DNA of 64,000 nt, taken from NCBI GenBank assembly GCA_025766275.1, contig JAFKAC010000002.1, positions 1,798,001 through 1,862,000 of the forward strand, read 5' to 3'. The position numbers were made by a program, and so were the translations under genes. The notes under the pieces were generated by a model that had not been told where the DNA came from, did no database searches, and saw only the letters and a program-made list of their open reading frames with translations. This document shows positions 10,714-19,724 of this stretch, in pieces. The DNA is from Lactarius indigo. Taxonomy: Eukaryota; Basidiomycota; Agaricomycetes; Russulales; Russulaceae. Numbering within the stretch: position 1 is the stretch's first letter; each line of letters opens with the position of its first letter.

Positions 10714-12673
10714 GTGGCAGTACTCGACCAGAGACCAGTGGATGTCCTTCCGTCCCTATCACATAGAACGACAAGGAGATCGCAACGTACCAACAAGATT
10801 CTTAGGAGCAGCTCAGTGGAGAGAACGAGGAGAAGACACCGGGTATTTCGTAGAGTTTAACGGTCCCAACCATTTCCGACCCGTTGAGTTCAACTTTGAA
10901 CATCTCTGTTGGGTTGAGGTTACTTGGAACCCCATAGATCATCGCTGGGACATCGTACGACCAGCAGGAAGAAACTACAACTGCGATATCAACGCATGCG
11001 AACTTAATAGTCGCGCAGACTACAGTCCTATTGACGGACAAGCACAAGAACATACCGACGAAGGAATCAGTGGGGAAGAAGCTTCCGAAAGCCAATCACC
11101 AAGCAGGGGAACAATGCCAGCAGAAGAAGCTAGCCTAGGAGCTATTGGTGACCACATCATACAACGAACCGAGTCGTTAACCATTCACCAACCCAAACCA
11201 GAAGTAATTCACATTCACAGTCCAGCGGTCGCAATGGCAACTGCCACCATTACACAAGAAGAGGTGCAACTCACCACCGAAGCAAGGGATCAAATAGCCC
11301 TAGAAGAACAATGATGCATTGCAGAAGAATCCCGAGTTAATTTAGCTCCCATCAACCCTTATACCGGTCATCGAATGACCGACGACGACGTAGAAATCCA
11401 TCGTGCCATCAGGCTGGACATAGCCGACCCCCCCAGCGGTGGAGGAGGGCCCCCTGGTGACTTACCAGGAGGAGGACCCCCACCGAGAGGACCCGGGTTT
11501 GGAGGATTCCCTGGAGGATTCCCGGGGGGACCACCAGGAGGAGGACATCCAGGAGGAGGATTATCAGGTGCAGGCCCTATCATTCCTCCTCCAAGTAACA
11601 AATTAGCTGGCGAAGCCCCCACAGTATTCGACGGAGAACGCACAAAAGTTGAAGTGTTTCTCACTCAATGGCACATCTATTGGGGCATGAATGCCGACGA
11701 AGGCATCATGGCGACTCCATACTGACGAGCACTACTTTTCTTATCGTATATCAAAGGCGTCAACGTCAGCAAGTGGGTATTAGCCATGCTCACCTGGCTT
11801 AATGGCCAGATACAAGCGGGAATACCCTGAACAAGTGAAGGACTGTGGAACGAAGTCACACGCAGCTTCATGCAGCGCTTCCGAAATACGATGGAGCAAG
11901 AGCAAGCTCAATATGAACTCAAGAAAGGAGTAAAAATGATTGGGGGCAACCTAGATGAGTATTGCACCCAGTTTGAGCAGTTAATACGCCGCGCTCAATA
12001 CAGACTCGATAATCCCCAAACACTGGATCTATTCGCAAGCGGATTACCAAAAGACCTATATGAGAAGGTCTACACTCTTGATAACCCTCGCAACTACCGC
12101 GAGTGGAAAGAAGCCGCCACCACCCGTCAACAACAATATCTCCATCTCAAGGCAGTGTTAAACAAGGGAATCCCACCAGGACAAGGGCAAGGAAGACAAC
12201 GGCAACAACGGCAATGGCAGGGACCACCGAGAAGTTCCTGGCAACCAAGAAACCTGCCACGAGACCCAAATGCGATGGACACCTCTGCAGACAGAATCTG
12301 AGGGCGACTCGCAGGAGCAGAAGATATACTCGCTCCTCGTCCCCCATACCGACCAAGAGGAGGATTTCTCCAAAGAGGAGGAGGACGTAATAACCAAAGG
12401 CCAGTCACTTGCTATAATTGTGGAAAGGACGGACACATGGCCCGTGATTGTAGGCAACCACGAGGAGGCTATCAACCTCAAACATCAACTAGTCGCTATA
12501 TCGATACCGACTATCATCAACAAGAACCAGAAGTCGCTACTAGGGCGGTTCAAGACGTACCCCTTCAACAGCGCGCCAGTGATTGGCTCAATGGAGTAGC
12601 AGGAGAATCAGACGACGTAAAGGACATTATCCTCCAACAGTTATGGAAGAAGGAGGGTTTTCAGGACGCCTGA
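10714..12673 (+). pseudogene. Element A gag, degraded
   Basis: Gag homologous to that of elements B, C and D. It reads the conserved N-terminal block (FRPYHIERQ, TGYFVEFNGPNHFRPVEFNF), the internal ATGGCAAC start (11234), a Gly/Pro-rich linker, the capsid-like block (FDGERTKVEVFLTQWHIYWG) and a zinc knuckle CYNCGKDGHMARDC (about 12403). A 1-nt insertion follows the GTG at 10714. TGA stops interrupt it at about 11312, 11723, 11828 and 12299; at the second and fourth sites the related copies suggest CGA. It ends in frame 0 after the slippery site at 12655. Confidence 0.85.
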
Positions 12674-13774
12674 ACCCATCGGCCTGGGTGAGGGCAGTTA
12701 ATTGTAACAGTGTAATCATGACTTGCTATCGTTCTATGAGAGTTCCAGTATCGATTCGCACCAGTTACGCAATGGCCGACATACGAGCATTGGTCGACTC
12801 AGGAGCGACCCATTGCTTTATGAAACCTTCCTTCACAAAAAGGATGGGGCTTGGGACTAAACTACTTGACATCCCAAAGAAGATATGGAACATTGATAAT
12901 ACAGAAAATAAGTTGGGGCGTATCACTCATTATACCGATGTCAACGTCCAGACTAAAGGAATTCACAAGGAAATACGTTTCCTCATTACAGATATTGGAA
13001 ACAAAGACATTGTATTAGGATACCCTTGGCTTGCCATTTACGACCCCCATATCAAATGGTCACAAGCTGCTATTCACGAAGATATGCTTCCCATCATCAT
13101 TCGTTCAACCAACCCGCACCTCAAAACGACGCCAGTAGTTGCGACAACTACTGTCCAGGATGACGATTACAAAGTAATACACTCCTGCACCATCACAGAC
13201 GAACAACGACATCAATTTGAAGAGGAGTGCCGAATTAGAGCTACCGCCACTGACCTCGCCATCGCTGCTCAACAATACGTTACTAAAGCTGAGTTGCCCC
13301 CCGAATATCACAAATTTGAACGCCTCTTCAGTGAAGAGGCATCAGACAGGTTCCCACCAAGCAGGCCTTGGGATCACGCTATCGAGTTCAAGCCTGGAAC
13401 AGCCGACACAATTGATTGCAAAATATACCCTATGACCCAAGAAGAAGACAAGAAACTGCGCGAATGGATCAACGAACAACTCAAGAAAGGGTATATACGA
13501 CCCTCTAAATCTCCATACGCATCATTGTTTTTCTTCATCAAGAAGAAGGATGGGAAGCTGTGACCTGTACAAGACTACCGAAAAATCAATGCAGTCACCA
13601 TTCGCAACCAATATCCACTCCCTCTTATCTCCGATCTCATTACTGACCTCAGTAACACTCACATCTACACTAAACTCGATGGTAGATGGGGGTATAACAA
13701 CGTATGCATCAAAGAAGGAGATGAAGAGAAAGCAGCATTCAAAACGCGTTATGGGTTATTCGAACCAACGGTGA
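12655..13774 (+). pseudogene. Element A pol part 1: protease and start of reverse transcriptase
   Basis: Pol is in the -1 frame relative to gag, entered at GGGTTTT (12655-12661). The protease motif ALVDSGATHCF and RT N-terminal motifs (KKGYIRPSKSPYASLFFFIKKKDGK) are present. A TGA at 13561-13563 replaces the arginine codon of the usual KLRPVQDYR motif. The frame is cut at 13774 by element B and resumes at 37790-37795. Confidence 0.88.
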
Positions 13775-14183
13775 TGTAACGTCGCCACGACGTTAGCTTG
13801 ACTTGAGCTTAGATGGTGGTAACAACTTAGCGATAAGTCTGCCTTGAAGACACAAAGGTCCAAGCCCTTGCTCCTAGTGAATACTCGAAGGTACACCGGC
13901 AAGCGTTCCACGTTCTTATACTTGATAGCTATTGGAGTCGAGAATGGAGAGAGAGGGAAGAGAGAGAGAGAGGAGAGAGAGAAAGCAATGGAGACAAGTG
14001 ATGATTCAAGAAGACCAAGATGGTGTATCTTGGTCTTCACAAGTCTGCTTAAATACACGTCGAGCAGGCTTTGAAGCGCTGCTATGAGTCACCATAGGTA
14101 AAGCGTCCAATGTATTGCAGAAACACCGCAAAACTAATACTACTAGTACCTGTACTAGTATCAAGTCATCGAGGCACCACTCA
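13775..14183 (-). repeat. Element B 3' LTR, first piece
   Basis: Reverse-oriented LTR matching 37250-37658 and cut by element C at the duplicated target ACTCA (14179-14183). It contains a CT/GA-rich tract near 13945-13990 and the AAGACCAAGAT/ATCTTGGTCTT inverted pair typical of this group. Confidence 0.9.
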
Positions 14184-14669
14184 TGTTACGTTTCAACCCT
14201 TACTGTACCGGTTGCAACTACGGCGGTAAGGTAGATTAGTTGCGGACTTACAATAGGCGATTACGAGTACGATAGGAGATTGCGCACAGATTGCTGACTG
14301 AGGACTACGCCACTAATACTAGTAGTAGTATTAGGATTCGAGTTACTTACGCGATACGTTGGACGCTACATTACTGTGACTCATAGCAGCGCTTGAAAGC
14401 CTGCTCGACTTGTATTTAACCTGCCTTGTGAAGACCAAGATATGCCATCTTGGTCTTCTTGAATCGTCACTTGTCTCCTCTCTATCTCTCTCTTTCTATA
14501 TCGCCCCTTTCGAGAAGTGCACCTTCGAGTGTTCACTATTGCCTACGCTTGGACCTTCGTGTCTTCAAGAAACTCGTCGAAGTCTGGACCTCCGTGTCTT
14601 CAGAGCATCTGCTAAGTTGTTACCGCCTCTATAAAGCTCAAGTCGAGCTAACGTCGTGACGACGTTACA
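14184..14669 (+). repeat. 5' LTR of element C
   Basis: TGTTACG...GTTACA. U3 has TGACTCA at 14377 and a TATTTAA box at 14413-14419; the likely transcript start ATCTTGGTC at 14447 is the right arm of a GAAGACCAAGAT/ATCTTGGTCTTC-type hairpin. The 3' end carries a 9-bp-arm palindrome, TAACGTCGT-G-ACGACGTTA. It is more diverged from the C 3' LTR than that LTR is from either LTR of C'. Confidence 0.92.
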
Positions 14670-14671
14670 TT

Positions 14672-14682
14672 AAGACCAAGAT
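14672..14682 (+). promoter_or_regulatory. Self-priming primer-binding site of element C
   Basis: AAGACCAAGAT starts three bases after the 5' LTR and is the exact reverse complement of ATCTTGGTCTT at 14447-14457, the inferred first bases of the transcript. This is the arrangement known for Tf1 of fission yeast, where the mRNA 5' end folds back as primer, rather than tRNA priming. The assignment is inferred from sequence. Confidence 0.7.
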
Positions 14683-14688
14683 ACCACC

Positions 14689-16755
14689 GTGGCCGTAACA
14701 ACAAGAGAACAGTGGACGAACTTCCGTCCATATTCGATCCCAAGAAGAGGAGAACGTAACGACCCCACGCGCTTTCTACAAGCCGCCAGTTGGAGGGAAA
14801 GACAAGAAGAAACCGGATATTTTGTGGAGTTCAACGGACCTAGCAGGTTCCGACCAGTTGAGTTCAACTTCGACCACTTGTGTTGGGCGGAGGTTACGTG
14901 GAATCCAATAGAATCCCAGTGGGACGTCATACGACCGGCAGGACCTAGATACCGGTGCGATATCGACGCCCGAGAACTCAACAGCCGAGCAGATTGGGGT
15001 CCCATTGACGGGCAAGAACGAGAACACTCTACTGGAGAAGTGATATTGGAAGAAGAGGAGGAACAAAGCCAAGACGAGAGTGAAGGACGAGAGCCAAATC
15101 AGACAGAAACTAGCGGAGGAGCAATACAAGATCTCCTCATCGAACGAGCTGAGTCCGCACACCTTACCGAACCAGAGCCAATTCACATTCGATCACCAGC
15201 CATTATGGCAACAATAACAAGAGCAATGGAAGAGGTTGTGATTGAAGAAGCACGCGCAATACAAGAAGAAGCACGAGAAATTCTCTTGCCCATTAACCCT
15301 GAAACCGGGGTACGAATGACTGCAGACGACGCAGCCATCTTCCGAGCAATAGGGTCAGATCGAGGAGACCCCCCATCCGGACGACAGCCTGCACTAGACC
15401 TTCCGCCGGGAACGGGAGGACCGGGTGAAGACCCGCCACCGCCACCAGGAGGAGGTATCCCGTTTGATCTACGAAGGACCGAACCACCAAGAATGCCACC
15501 CATGGGACCGCCAGGAGGTGGAGGAGGCGGTGGCGGAGGAGGAGGTGGCGGAGACGCCGGAGGAGGAGGACATCATAACGAGAAACTAACCAGCGAGCCA
15601 CCTTCCATTTTTGACGGCGACAGACTCAAAGTAGACCAATTCCTAACGCAGTGGCACGTCTATTGGGGCATGAATTTGGACGCCCCTATCATGCGCAACG
15701 ACTACAGAAGATGCCTTCTGTTTCTTTCTTACATCAAAGGCGGAGCGGTCAGCGAATGGGTCCTATCCTTCCTGAACTGGCTCAACAGGCAGATACAACG
15801 GGGAATAAGTCCCTACACTCGCGACCTATGGAACGCTGTGGCCGATGGATTTAGCCAGAGGTTCGAAAACACGCTAGAACGGGAGCAAGCCCAAGCCATA
15901 CTACGAAAGGGTTACAAAATGACAGGAGAGGACATTGACAAGTACGTCAATGACTTTGAACAGCTCGCACGGAAAGCTCACTACCGCCTCAATGAACCCC
16001 AAACCATCGACCTCTTTACGTCGGGTCTACCCAAGGAACTGTTCAAGAACGCGTTTCAGTTCGATGACCCCGTCACGTTCGACGACTGGAAGAGGGCTGT
16101 CCTCAAGCGGCAGAAGAACTATATCCACCTCAAGGTGCGACTCAATGAATACAAAAATACGACGACGCAACCAAAGAAGCAGGGCGGCAATGCGGGATGG
16201 ACACTCCCGCAGAACCTGCCACAAACCAACCCGTGGGCGATGGACACCTCGGCTGACCGTGCAAAAGTAAGGCTCGCAGGGTCCGAAGACATCGATTTCA
16301 ACAAACTGCCACACCGCGACTGGCCTACACCACCATTCCCGCCAAGAGGAGGACCGGGAGCTAGAGGACGAGGGAGAGGGGGATCTCGAAGAGACTTAAG
16401 GAACGTTCTTTGCTATAACTGTCACGCTCCCGGCCACCTCTCACGAAATTGTCCATACCCGCGTGCGCAGCAACAGTGGCAGGCTGCCCCGTCCAGCAGC
16501 CGCATGACTGAAACTACGGGATATCCTCAAGGACCCGTCTCACAATACGCACCGTCGCAGTATGCGCCGTCGCTGCCCGGGTACATGTCACCAGCGCCAA
16601 GCGCAACGCCCGCACCCCAAATCAACGCGGCGAGCACGAAAACAGCGGGAGAACAGGCTAAAGAATGGCTCACACAGGTAGCTAACAGCACGGATGAAGT
16701 AAAAGATCTTATACTTCAAGATCTATGGGGAAAAGAGGGTTTTCGGGACGCCTGA
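14689..16755 (+). CDS. Element C Gag, apparently GTG-initiated
   Basis: Structural Gag of 688 codons. The frame opens after a TAA at 14671; the first plausible start is GTG at 14689 in the context CCACCGTGG, a Kozak consensus with G for A. No ATG exists in any frame between the inferred transcript start and 15205, where in-frame ATGGCAACAATAAC occurs (codon 173). Residues 1-130 form a block conserved in A, B and D (FVEFNGPSRFRPVEFNFDHL). Then come an acidic stretch, a Gly/Pro-rich linker, a capsid-like retrotransposon gag domain (FDGDRLKVDQFLTQWHVYWG) and a zinc knuckle CYNCHAPGHLSRNC at about residue 575. It overlaps pol and ends 12 bp after the slippery heptamer. An upstream exon supplying an ATG cannot be excluded. 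Confidence 0.85.
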   Translation: MAVTTREQWTNFRPYSIPRRGERNDPTRFLQAASWRERQEETGYFVEFNGPSRFRPVEFNFDHLCWAEVTWNPIESQWDVIRPAGPRYRCDIDARELNSRADWGPIDGQEREHSTGEVILEEEEEQSQDESEGREPNQTETSGGAIQDLLIERAESAHLTEPEPIHIRSPAIMATITRAMEEVVIEEARAIQEEAREILLPINPETGVRMTADDAAIFRAIGSDRGDPPSGRQPALDLPPGTGGPGEDPPPPPGGGIPFDLRRTEPPRMPPMGPPGGGGGGGGGGGGGDAGGGGHHNEKLTSEPPSIFDGDRLKVDQFLTQWHVYWGMNLDAPIMRNDYRRCLLFLSYIKGGAVSEWVLSFLNWLNRQIQRGISPYTRDLWNAVADGFSQRFENTLEREQAQAILRKGYKMTGEDIDKYVNDFEQLARKAHYRLNEPQTIDLFTSGLPKELFKNAFQFDDPVTFDDWKRAVLKRQKNYIHLKVRLNEYKNTTTQPKKQGGNAGWTLPQNLPQTNPWAMDTSADRAKVRLAGSEDIDFNKLPHRDWPTPPFPPRGGPGARGRGRGGSRRDLRNVLCYNCHAPGHLSRNCPYPRAQQQWQAAPSSSRMTETTGYPQGPVSQYAPSQYAPSLPGYMSPAPSATPAPQINAASTKTAGEQAKEWLTQVANSTDEVKDLILQDLWGKEGFRDA
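16737..16743 (+). promoter_or_regulatory. -1 ribosomal frameshift site GGGTTTT (gag-pol)
   Basis: In the gag frame the heptamer reads G GGT TTT, a fitting X XXY YYZ slippery site, 12 bp before the gag stop codon. The -1 product continues as FSGRLNPSVWVRALQ directly into protease. The same heptamer sits at the same place in A (12655), B (35188, -), C' (30075, -) and D (48323). A short ACCC/GGGT stem could form about 12 nt downstream, but no strong pseudoknot was found by eye. Confidence 0.75.
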
Positions 16756-19724
16756 ACCCGTCAGTCTGGGTGAGGGCTCTTCAATGTAATTCTGTAATTG
16801 TGACAACGCGCTACCGATCTATGAGAATTCCAGTGACTGTCCGTACGAATTACCAAACGACTGAAACAAAGGCGCTAGTCGACTCTGGCGTGACCGACAA
16901 CTTCATCCGACCCAGCTTGGCCACACGGGCTGGTATCCAGACACAGCCGCTGATTACGCCCCGTAAGATATGGAATATAGACAACACGGAAAATAAAGCT
17001 GGGTTAATCACTCATTACGTTAACCTAGAGGTGAAAACACGGGGACAGATAAAGCAAATGACCTTCCTAGTCACCGACCTTGGGAGTGAAGACATGGTGC
17101 TAGGCTATCCATGGCTAAGCGCATTTGAACCAACGATCAGCTGGGCCACCGCCACCATACACCCCGACATGCAGCCCATAATATTAGCAACCAGCGAAGC
17201 GCTGCTATCAACAACGACCATTCGAGCCCTCATTGTGGCCGAAAAAGAAGACATTGTACAGGAGCTCGAAGAAGAAACGTTCGCTAGAGCCACCACCTTG
17301 ACGGAATTGGCCATACAAGCAAAACAACAACAAACGGCAGCAGTGCTCCCTCAGGAATACGCAATGTTTACCAAACTTTTCAACGAGCAAGCCTCGCACC
17401 GCTTCCCCCCGGCAAGGCCGTGGGATCATGCAATAGACTTTAAGCCATCCGCACCGACCGCCATCGACTGCAAGATCTATCCTATGACCCAAAAAGAGGA
17501 GGGCGAGCTCAAAGAGTTTCTGGAAGAGAAACTGAAGCAAGGATATTTGCACCCCTCTATCTCCCCATACGCATCCTCCTTCTTCTTCATTAAAAAGAAG
17601 GATGGAAAACTACGCCCAGTACAGGACTACCGGGTCATCAACTCCCACACCATTCGGAATCAATATCCTCTACCGTTGATACAGGACCTCATCCTTGACC
17701 TCAGCAATGCCCACATCTATACTAAACTCGACATCCGGTGGGGCTATAACAACATACGTATTCGTGACGGCGACCAAGAAAAGGCAGCGTTCAAAACTAA
17801 ATTCGGCCTCTTCGAACCCACGGTCATGTTCTTCGGGCTCACTAACTCCCCCGCCACCTTCCAAGCCATGATGAACCACATTTATCGCGACACCATAGCG
17901 AAGCATGGACGACTGGGCACTACCATACGCGTCTACATGGACGATATTGGTATCGCTACTCACTTTGATCACGATCTAGCGGCCCATATCGACGCCGTCC
18001 GCGATGTTTTGCGCGTTGCGGAGGAACACGACCTCTACTTCAAACTCGAGAAGTGCCTGTTCCATCAACCACGGATGGATTACCTGGGGGTAATCCTTGA
18101 GAGGGGGGTGACCCGAATGGACCCTGTAAAAGTTCAAGGAATCAAGGACTGGCCAACACCAACAAAAGTCAAAGACGTCCGCTCTTTCCTCGGCTTCTGT
18201 AACTTTTACAGACTCTTTATCCGCGGTTTCGCAACTCACGCTAAGCCACTCACTAAACTAACACGAAAGGATGAAGAATGGCGGTGGACTGAAGAAGAAG
18301 AAAAGGCGTTTAACACCCTAAAACAACTCGTAACGGAGGAACCGGTGCTAGCACACCCCATCCTTCAAGACCCATTCGAATTGGAAGTAGACGCTTCGGG
18401 CTATGCGGTGGGAGCCGTACTACTGCAAAAGAAATCTGACGGCAAGCGACATCCCATAGGTTACTATTCGGCGACGCTTTCCGAAGCCGAAAGAAACTAC
18501 GACATCTACGACCTAGAGCTGCTTGCGATAGTTAAGGCCCTACGAAACTGGCGACCACTTCTCGCAGGTGCCCCCCACAAGATTAAAATCTATTCGGACC
18601 ATCTAAACCTACAATATTGGAAGTCACCACAGAAGATCAGTAGGCGAGTCGCCAGGGAAGTACTCGAACTTTCTGAATACGACTTCGAGATTCATCACAT
18701 TAAGGGAAAGAACAACGGGCGGGCAGATGCACTGTCAAGACGACCGGACTATGACCAAGGTGTCGAAGACAACAGCGAAGTAGTGGTCCTGCCCCCCGAG
18801 ATCTTTGTACGGACCCTCAACACCGCGCGCACCTTCATCACCAACCCAAATCTGCTACAACCACGCCACCAACAAGACGAAGAGGTGATCAAAATATGGG
18901 TCGACCCTTATCACCTCAAGAAAATACAAGGAGAATGGTACAAGGACGGCAGGTTCGTAATCACAGGGCCAGCATCGACTCAACGAGTACTAATACATGA
19001 CCATCACGACTTGCCAATACATGGCCATCCGGGAATTGCGAAAACTCAACGCATCCTGGAGAGACACTACTGGTGGCCGCGACTCCGAAGAGACGTATAT
19101 GAATACGTGCAAGGCTGTGCAGAATGCCAAAGGAATAAAGTTAACACGAGGCCTATACGAGCTGCGCTGCACCCCATCACACTGATACTGGAAGCCATGC
19201 CGTTCCACACGGTGGCGGTGGACTTCATCACCAAACTCCCCGTTTCCAAGGGGTATGACAGCATACTGACTGTCACAGACCACGACTGCAGCAAGGCCTC
19301 AATCTTCATTCCATGTCGAGAAGAAATCACCGCAGAGGAAACGGCGGCTCTGTATGTCGCCCAAGTGTTCAAGCGCTTCGGATTACCGCGCAAAATAATA
19401 AGCGACCGCGACCCACGCTTCACATCCAAGTTTACCAGAGAAGTATGCCGCATCCTGGGGATTCAACAGAACATATCAACTGCATACCACCCACATACTG
19501 ATGGACAGTCCGAGCGGACTAACCAGTGGCTGGAACAGTACCTGCGCTTCTGGGTAAATGAGCGGCAAGACAACTGGAAAACTTATCTACCAATCGCCGA
19601 ATTTGCGCACAACAACTGGCCACATGAACACACTAAAGAGTCGCCGTTCCAACTTCTGATGGGGTACAACCCACAGGCGGACTGGACGGATAAGCCATCT
19701 CCCATTCCCCTCGCGACCGCGTGA
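16743..19724 (+). CDS. Element C Pol: protease, reverse transcriptase, RNase H, integrase
   Basis: Polyprotein made by -1 frameshifting from Gag. Protease has LVDSGVTDNF (Asp at 16881). RT has the catalytic YMDD at 17934-17945. RNase H has [19 protein letters not shown] and YSDHLNLQYW. Integrase has the zinc-binding H-H-C-C region (HGHPGIAKT, GCAECQRN) and the DDE triad (VDFITKLP, ISDRDPRF, GQSERTNQ). All key residues are present. The frame ends at TGA 19722-19724, just after the integrase core; element D has CGA at this position and the same frame stays open beyond it for 579 codons. The TGA is either a readthrough site or a mutation carried by the copied source element. Confidence 0.92.
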   Translation, partial: SGRLNPSVWVRALQCNSVIVTTRYRSMRIPVTVRTNYQTTETKALVDSGVTDNFIRPSLATRAGIQTQPLITPRKIWNIDNTENKAGLITHYVNLEVKTRGQIKQMTFLVTDLGSEDMVLGYPWLSAFEPTISWATATIHPDMQPIILATSEALLSTTTIRALIVAEKEDIVQELEEETFARATTLTELAIQAKQQQTAAVLPQEYAMFTKLFNEQASHRFPPARPWDHAIDFKPSAPTAIDCKIYPMTQKEEGELKEFLEEKLKQGYLHPSISPYASSFFFIKKKDGKLRPVQDYRVINSHTIRNQYPLPLIQDLILDLSNAHIYTKLDIRWGYNNIRIRDGDQEKAAFKTKFGLFEPTVMFFGLTNSPATFQAMMNHIYRDTIAKHGRLGTTIRVYMDDIGIATHFDHDLAAHIDAVRDVLRVAEEHDLYFKLEKCLFHQPRMDYLGVILERGVTRMDPVKVQGIKDWPTPTKVKDVRSFLGFCNFYRLFIRGFATHAKPLTKLTRKDEEWRWTEEEEKAFNTLKQLVTEEPVLAHPILQDPFELEVDASGYAVGAVLLQKKSDGKRHPIGYYSATLSEAERNYDIYDLELLAIVKALRNWRPLLAGAPHKIKIYSDHLNLQYWKSPQKISRRVAREVLELSEYDFEIHHIKGKNNGRADALSRRPDYDQGVEDNSEVVVLPPEIFVRTLNTARTFITNPNLLQPRHQQDEEVIKIWVDPYHLKKIQGEWYKDGRFVITGPASTQRVLIHDHHDLPIHGHPGIAKTQRILERHYWWPRLRRDVYEYVQGCAECQRNKVNTRPIRAALHPITLILEAMPFHTVAVDFITKLPVSKGYDSILTVTDHDCSKASIFIPCREEITAEETAALYVAQVFKRFGLPRKIISDRDPRFTSKFTREVCRILGIQQNISTAYHPHTDGQSERTNQWLEQYLRFWVNERQDNWKTYLPIAEFAHNNWPHEHTKESPFQLLMGYNPQADWTDKPSPIPLATA

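Noticed and set aside
11430..11580. Repetitive GGAGGA arrays resembling a repeat array or CRISPR
   Set aside because: Codon-level Gly/Pro low complexity inside gag; no spacers, and the organism is eukaryotic.
11368..11664. Proline/glycine-rich antisense ORF (also 63002-63298, 47156-47365)
   Set aside because: Low-complexity complement of the Gly/Pro-rich gag linker; no independent support.
17208..17552. Antisense ORFs of 80-128 codons across pol of C and C'
   Set aside because: GC-rich coding shadows without start context or similarity to known proteins.
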